The position numbers and the translations under genes were made by a program. The notes beneath the pieces are model-generated. The model had not been told where the DNA came from, searched no databases, and was given only the letters and a program-made list of their open reading frames with translations. From JBAVVD01 sp049697115 (GTDB taxonomy: Bacteria > Acidobacteriota > Aminicenantia > Aminicenantales > UBA4085), in assembly GCA_049697115.1 (NCBI GenBank), contig JBAVVD010000021.1:146694-210693 (forward strand): DNA of 64,000 bases, read 5' to 3'. This document shows positions 59,644 through 64,000 of the stretch, piece after piece (positions within the stretch are counted from its first letter, which is position 1; every line of letters begins with the position of its first letter).

Positions 59644-61281
59644 ATGGAACAGATCGATGCAATCGCCAGGAAATTGGGCATTCAGCCTGGAAGTTTAGAA
59701 AAATACGGAGAATACAAGGCCAAAATATCCATAAAGGAGAAATTTGAGGATAAAAAAAGTCCGGGCAGGCTTATCATGATCACGGCCATGACTCCCACTC
59801 CGGCCGGAGAAGGCAAGACGACGACAGCCATCGGACTGACGGATGCCCTTAACCGTCTGGGAAAAAAGGCCGTGGCTGCCCTGAGAGAGCCTTCTCTGGG
59901 CCCGGTCTTCGGGCTCAAGGGGGGAGCCACCGGAGGAGGGCTGGCGCAGGTTATCCCGAGTGAGGATATAAACCTCCATTTCACAGGCGATATCCATGCT
60001 GTAACCGCTGCCCACAACCTTCTGGCGGCCATGGTCGATAACCGCCTCCACTTTGACGGAGCCTGCGGGCTTCTGGACTGCCGGACCATATCCTGGAAGC
60101 GGGTTTTGGACGTGGATGACAGGGTGTTGAGAGAAGTGGTCATCGGCATTGGCGGCCCCCTTCAGGGGATTGCCCGTGAAACGGGCTTTGATATCACGGC
60201 CGCCTCTGAAGTGATGGCCGTCCTGTGCCTGGCCAGGGACTTAAAAGACTTAAGAGAGAGGCTGGGAAATATCTGTATCGGGTATTCGCCGGACAAGAAG
60301 CCTGTTTTTGCCCGCGACCTCAAGGCGGCCGGAGCCATGGCCGCACTGCTTAAAGATGCCGTCAGGCCCAATCTGGTCCAGACTCTGGAGGGATCGCCGG
60401 CTCTCATTCACGGCGGTCCTTTTGCCAATATCGCCCACGGGACAAATTCGGTGATTGCCACGGGCCTGGCCCTCAAACTGGCCGACTATGTGGTCACCGA
60501 AACCGGGTTTGCCTCGGACCTGGGTGCTGAGAAATTTTTTGACATTGTCGTCCGCACAGGCCATATTCCTCCTCCATCGGCCGGTGTCCTTGTGGCCACC
60601 CTGAGAGCGCTCAAATATCACGGGGGGGTCAAGCGGGAAGCGATAAACGAGGAAAACATCGAGGCCGTCCGAAGGGGATTTGAAAACCTCCGGAAGCACA
60701 TGGAAAACCTCCGGATTTTCGGCGTTCCATTTGTCGTCGCTCTGAACAGATTCCCTGCGGATACGGAGCGCGAAGTGGAGGCCTTTGCCGCCCTTTGCCG
60801 GGAGGAGAAGGTGAGGTTTGCCCTGAGCGATGTCTATGGAAAAGGCGGGGAAGGCGGAGTGGCGCTGGCCGGGGAAGTGCTGGCAGCCATCGAGAAAGAT
60901 AAAATGGAATTCCGGTTTCTCTATCCTCTGGAAATGCCGCTCCTGGAGAAAATCGAAACCGTGGCGCGGAAAATCTACGGAGCCGCGGCCGTGGCCATGG
61001 AGGGAAAGGTTAAAAGAAAGATCCTGCGCTTTGAGAAAGACGGCTTCGGTCGTCTTCCGGTGTGCATTGCCAAGACCCAGTATTCTCTTTCCGGCGATGA
61101 CGAGGCGCTGGGCCGGCCACGGGACTTCACTCTGATCGTCACTGATGCCGCGCTCAGCTCTGGAGCGGGTTTTGTGGTCATCCATTGCGGAGATATCATG
61201 ACCATGCCTGGTTTGCCGCGGGTTCCTGCGGCCGAAAGGGTGGATGTCACCGACGAAGGAGAAATCACCGGCCTTTCATGA
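59644..61281 (+). CDS. fhs: Formate-tetrahydrofolate ligase
   Basis: It ligates formate to THF with ATP, feeding one-carbon metabolism or the reductive acetyl-CoA route. The P-loop TPTPAGEGKTTTAIGLTDAL is followed by EPSLGPVFGLKGGATGGGLAQ, HFTGDIHAV and DYVVTETGFASDLGAEKF. It is 545 aa, the usual size. GGGAGATTAAACC precedes the ATG. The stop overlaps the methyltransferase start (ATGA). Confidence 0.96.
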   Translation: MEQIDAIARKLGIQPGSLEKYGEYKAKISIKEKFEDKKSPGRLIMITAMTPTPAGEGKTTTAIGLTDALNRLGKKAVAALREPSLGPVFGLKGGATGGGLAQVIPSEDINLHFTGDIHAVTAAHNLLAAMVDNRLHFDGACGLLDCRTISWKRVLDVDDRVLREVVIGIGGPLQGIARETGFDITAASEVMAVLCLARDLKDLRERLGNICIGYSPDKKPVFARDLKAAGAMAALLKDAVRPNLVQTLEGSPALIHGGPFANIAHGTNSVIATGLALKLADYVVTETGFASDLGAEKFFDIVVRTGHIPPPSAGVLVATLRALKYHGGVKREAINEENIEAVRRGFENLRKHMENLRIFGVPFVVALNRFPADTEREVEAFAALCREEKVRFALSDVYGKGGEGGVALAGEVLAAIEKDKMEFRFLYPLEMPLLEKIETVARKIYGAAAVAMEGKVKRKILRFEKDGFGRLPVCIAKTQYSLSGDDEALGRPRDFTLIVTDAALSSGAGFVVIHCGDIMTMPGLPRVPAAERVDVTDEGEITGLS

Positions 61282-62120
61282 AACTGAAAAGAAAGCTCCC
61301 TGAAGGGCGGACATTCGATCAGCTTAGAAATCACTATGAGGTGGAAAAATCCCTTGCATTAAGGCTCAAAAACACAACACGCGAGCAGAGAAAAGCCCTT
61401 TATCCTCTTTTGTATGAGGAGCTTTTCCAAAAAGTCCCCGACCACCCCAGGCTTGCGGCGCGGGAAAAGGCGAAACAGGCTCAGGAGGATAATCTCATCC
61501 GGAGAAAGTTTGAGCTGGTCCGGAAATTTATCGACAGAGCGGCTGTCTTTGTTGAGTTTGGACCTGGAGACTGCCGTTTTTCCGCTTTTATGGCCCGGCA
61601 CGTTAAATGTGTCCTTGCTGTTGATATCTCTGACCAGAGGAGCCCTCGGTTTGAAGCGCCGGACAATTTTAAATTCATTCCTTATGACGGGTATGCTCTC
61701 GACATCAAAGAAAGTGCCGCGGATATTGTCTTTAGTGACCAGCTCATCGAGCATCTTCATCCCGAGGATATGGAGCTGCATTTTGCACTCGTCCGGAAAA
61801 TCCTCCGTGAGGGAGGCGTCTATGTGTTCAGAACTCCCCATGCGTTCTTCGGGCCTCATGATATTTCCGGATATTTTTCGGATGAGCCGGAGGGCTTCCA
61901 CCTGAAGGAATGGACATTCTCGGAAATCGCCGGAATTCTGGAAAGGTTGAACTATTCTCATTGGGATGCCTGGATGAGAAGAAAGAATACGTATAAACGT
62001 ATTCCTTACGGTTATTTTCAAATTGTTGAGACGATGCTTAAGAACCGGCCCCGAAGGCCTCGCCGCCTTTTATCCCGACTCTTTTTGTCTCTCAAAATGG
62101 TCGTTTCAGCCGTGAAATAG
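61278..62120 (+). CDS. Class I SAM-dependent methyltransferase
   Basis: FVEFGPGDCRFSAFMARHVK is motif I of a Rossmann methyltransferase, and VLAVDIS supplies the acidic ribose-binding Asp. DIVFSDQLIEHLHPEDME resembles the small-molecule methyltransferase 11 group. The start at 61278 overlaps the fhs stop, giving about 280 aa. N-terminal helices (about 60 residues) precede the fold. The substrate is unknown. The close coupling to fhs suggests a shared one-carbon context. Confidence 0.83.
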   Translation: MKLKRKLPEGRTFDQLRNHYEVEKSLALRLKNTTREQRKALYPLLYEELFQKVPDHPRLAAREKAKQAQEDNLIRRKFELVRKFIDRAAVFVEFGPGDCRFSAFMARHVKCVLAVDISDQRSPRFEAPDNFKFIPYDGYALDIKESAADIVFSDQLIEHLHPEDMELHFALVRKILREGGVYVFRTPHAFFGPHDISGYFSDEPEGFHLKEWTFSEIAGILERLNYSHWDAWMRRKNTYKRIPYGYFQIVETMLKNRPRRPRRLLSRLFLSLKMVVSAVK

Positions 62121-62255
62121 TGCCTCGGCTGAATATTTATAAGTATCAATAAAGTAAAAAGTCCTCCCCACCCGAAAGCTTCATACACTTCGTAGACAAT
62201 ATGTTTACGAAATATCCCGACTCTTTTTGTCTCTCAAATAGGACTTCTCAGTATT

Positions 62256-62459
62256 TTAAGATTCCGCCTTTCTAAAATAAAGTTCCTCTATCTTCAATGA
62301 AGCCGTAGGAGCAAAATTGCTTCTAGGATGGCGTTCTAGAAAATCCTCATAAGCCTCTTTGGTATTTGCGGATCGAGCCTTTTCCCAATCTTTTTTTTCT
62401 AAAGAGCAGGAAAGGAAAATAAATGAGATGAATAATAAAATGACCGACTTTCTATTCAT
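62256..62459 (-). CDS. Small putative lipoprotein with a TPR-like motif
   Basis: The 67-aa product starts MNRKSVILLFISFIFLSCSL. LSC is a plausible lipobox with Cys at about residue 18. The rest, DWEKARSANTKEAYEDFLER and HPRSNFAPTASLKIEELYF, looks like one tetratricopeptide-type helical pair. AAAGGA precedes the ATG. It may be a fragment or a complete small gene. No larger version is seen nearby. Confidence 0.6.
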   Translation of the reverse strand: MNRKSVILLFISFIFLSCSLEKKDWEKARSANTKEAYEDFLERHPRSNFAPTASLKIEELYFRKAES

Positions 62460-62817
62460 GAAACGTATTCCTTTAATATGATTTTCCGTGGGTGTCTTAG
62501 CCTTCCTTCGATCAACTTGGCCAATTGACAGTCCTCATTATCGTGTTATCTCGTACCCAACATAAATAGAATTCCAAATATATTTTTTGGGAAATGGAAA
62601 GCTACGGAAGCAATATTTTCTGCTGACAGAGAAAGAATAGGCTGGAGTTGACAGCTTTTGAGTTGTGGTTTATGCTTCCTAACGGTGGTTGGATGGGAAA
62701 ATCGATACAAAGATCTCCAATCGAACTACAATCGGCCATCGCTCGCGAAAAGGCAACTCTTATCCTTAGATGTATTAACAATAAATAGGATTATATTCTT
62801 TCTTCCAAGGAACCAAA
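62460..62817. other. AT-rich intergenic region with a candidate promoter
   Basis: This is about 358 bases with no supported gene. A candidate promoter, TTGACA at 62648-62653 and TATGCT at 62671-62676 with a 17-base spacer, points towards the gene at 62818. Downstream, AAGGAACC precedes its ATG. The rest shows nothing recognised. Confidence 0.45.
62648..62676 (+). promoter_or_regulatory. Candidate sigma-70-type promoter
   Basis: TTGACA and TATGCT are 17 bases apart. Transcription would start near 62683, leaving a leader of about 135 bases before the gene at 62818. Confidence 0.45.
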
Positions 62818-63189
62818 ATGAACAGTCAAACTTATGAGGATCTTAAAAAGGCTTTTGATAGCCACAAATACTATTTTGAATTCTTCAAACATATTACGAC
62901 ACTTGATACCGGAATTATAATTTTGATGTCAACGCTTCTCGATAAATTATTTAATAAGCCTGAATGGAATTGTCTATTACTTATCTCGCTTCCTTCGTTC
63001 ATGATATCGCTAGTTTTCTCTGTTTATATGATGTATTTTATTGCATCATTAATGCGAAGGGAAGAAAACAATCCAGGTATACCTAGCCATGACAAAAAAC
63101 CTGCCTTAATTGGAACCTTTGGAAGTGCTGGCTTTTTCTTGATCGGGTTGATCTGCCTATTAATATTTACGATCAGAAACCTATTTTAA
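62818..63189 (+). CDS. Small membrane protein, unknown function
   Basis: A 123-aa protein has a short soluble helix (TYEDLKKAFDSHKYYFEFFK) and about three hydrophobic segments: TTLDTGIIILMSTLL, LLISLPSFMISLVFSVYMMY and FGSAGFFLIGLICLLIF. CCAAGGAACC precedes the ATG. Codon use is AT-rich compared with the rest of the window. No homolog is recognised. Confidence 0.6.
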   Translation: MNSQTYEDLKKAFDSHKYYFEFFKHITTLDTGIIILMSTLLDKLFNKPEWNCLLLISLPSFMISLVFSVYMMYFIASLMRREENNPGIPSHDKKPALIGTFGSAGFFLIGLICLLIFTIRNLF

Positions 63190-63414
63190 ATCTTTCCAAG
63201 TATATTTAAGCGAGTCTTAGGTAATCTATTCACTTAATTCTCGCCAAAGAGAATGATATAGATATCAAGGCCTTTGCAGATGCTCAGAGCATTCAAAGCT
63301 TTAAAAGGGGATTAAAGATTGCTCTTAATAATCACTTCTTTTTTCCATAATATATATTTAAACTTGAAGAACATGAAGATAAAATTAGAATCTAATAGGT
63401 AAGAGGAGGGTGTA

Positions 63415-63942
63415 ATGAATCAAAAAAACGATAAGAAAATCCAATTAGAAATTACTAAATTACAATTAGATATTTCTAAATTGGAACAGAATGCGAAAAT
63501 AGCAACTGCTGAAATGAATCAAAGACAAAAGCTTGAGATGTCCAAATCCATAATTTCGGCCGGACAAGCCGCGCTTAAAGCTTCAATGCTAATCAATGGA
63601 GGAGCAGCGGTAGCTTTGTTGGCATTTTTTGGCAATATATGGTCAAAAGAATTGTTAAAAGACGCCTCGATATCATTAGTATGTTCATTAACCTCTTTTG
63701 GGATTGGAATCCTGATAAGTGCTATAGCCGCGGGTAGCACTCATTTAACACAACTTTTTTATGGATTAACATTCAGAACAAAAGAATTAGAAGAAAAAGA
63801 AAATAAAAAGCGAAAAATAAATTTATTTTTAGGACACATTTGCAACTTCATAACGATTGCCTTAGTTATCTGGAGTTATATAATATTTGCATTAGGAGTT
63901 TTTCAAGCAAAGAGGGCCCTTGTTCATAAATTTATTCTATAA
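63415..63942 (+). CDS. Coiled-coil and membrane protein, unknown function
   Basis: The first 55 or so residues form a Lys/Glu/Gln-rich coiled coil (KIQLEITKLQLDISKLEQNA). Hydrophobic segments follow: LINGGAAVALLAFFGNIW, ISLVCSLTSFGIGILISAI and FITIALVIWSYIIFALGVF. AAGAGGAGGG precedes the ATG. It is 175 aa. It shares AT-rich composition and type with the membrane protein 225 bases upstream, so both may belong to one accessory island. No family is recognised. Confidence 0.6.
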   Translation: MNQKNDKKIQLEITKLQLDISKLEQNAKIATAEMNQRQKLEMSKSIISAGQAALKASMLINGGAAVALLAFFGNIWSKELLKDASISLVCSLTSFGIGILISAIAAGSTHLTQLFYGLTFRTKELEEKENKKRKINLFLGHICNFITIALVIWSYIIFALGVFQAKRALVHKFIL

Positions 63943-64000
63943 TATCTAATGTGAGAGCTGATCCGATATAATTAGATATATTTCAAGAAAAAGATAAGGC

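Noticed and set aside
60250..61185. Open frame of 311 codons on the minus strand
   Set aside because: It is antisense to formate-THF ligase, whose complete, highly conserved frame explains the lack of stops.
1..64000. CRISPR arrays, rRNA and tRNA genes
   Set aside because: I saw no regular repeat-spacer arrays, no 16S/23S motifs and no intergenic tRNA-like cloverleaf with a GTTCGA arm. The one GAGGTTCGAATC match lies inside the coding gene at 22625-23200.

Overview
The window is about 64 kb of a diderm bacterial chromosome. Coding density is high, and composition is moderate, roughly half G+C judged by eye. Several features point to the Acidobacteriota/Aminicenantota neighbourhood: an unusual Hfq-like protein, a secreted M14 peptidase with Asp-rich loops, Kdo and TolC genes that imply an outer membrane, and CarD and bactofilin genes. 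This placement is inference from gene content and has not been tested phylogenetically.

Layout. 1-5721 is an information-processing and isoprenoid run: the end of rpsR, then rplI, dnaB, radA, a PIN-TRAM membrane protein, ispD and ispF. 5722-6721 holds a tiny secreted peptide gene on the minus strand, a 250-bp palindrome and a dispersed GC-rich repeat. 6722-10354 has an M14 peptidase and an orphan XdhC/MobA-like pair. 10476-17443 is an ECF sigma / anti-sigma / Spy-like sensor / MacAB-TolC efflux operon ending in an RND pump remnant. 17455-22006 carries an SGNH hydrolase, the Hfq-like gene, pdxA, smpB, a CorC-type protein and carD, with a MITE-like element at 18138-18371. 22390-32080 is a chromosome-origin-type block (rpmH-rnpA-yidD-yidC-jag-mnmE-mnmG-parA-parB-bactofilin) with a parS site inside the end of mnmG. 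rsmG and dnaA are not seen there. 32083-39319 is an envelope sugar block (kdsB, pyrG, kdsA, kdsD, kdsC, phosphomannomutase, mannose-1-phosphate guanylyltransferase).

39426-48804 is an accessory, possibly defensive region. It has a GHKL ATPase, an MBL-fold hydrolase, a Clp-fold SDH protease with a small coiled-coil partner, and a type III restriction-modification pair. The mod gene is put out of frame by a 10-bp tandem duplication and has an AT-rich, foreign-looking central recognition region. 49081-53915 is respiratory: a succinate dehydrogenase/fumarate reductase with one small anchor, then Rieske, a fused cytochrome b with b6-type haem spacing, and a small membrane protein. 54291-62120 holds a saccharopine-dehydrogenase-like protein, a transglutaminase, a divergent thymidylate synthase, radC, formate-THF ligase and a methyltransferase. 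62121-64000 is AT-rich with small lipoprotein and membrane-protein genes of unknown role.

A family of about 100-230-bp GC-rich intergenic repeats (6551, 18138, 22057, 23506, 40910, 53974) is scattered between operons. One copy has perfect 20-bp terminal inverted repeats and a symmetric 10-bp flanking direct repeat, so the family looks mobile. The most unusual signals are this repeat family, the frameshifted mosaic mod gene, parS inside mnmG, the M14 peptidase with an altered metal ligand, the divergent ThyA, and the reduced respiratory complexes. I do not see a clear-cut new multi-gene system. The best candidate neighbourhood is 39426-48804.
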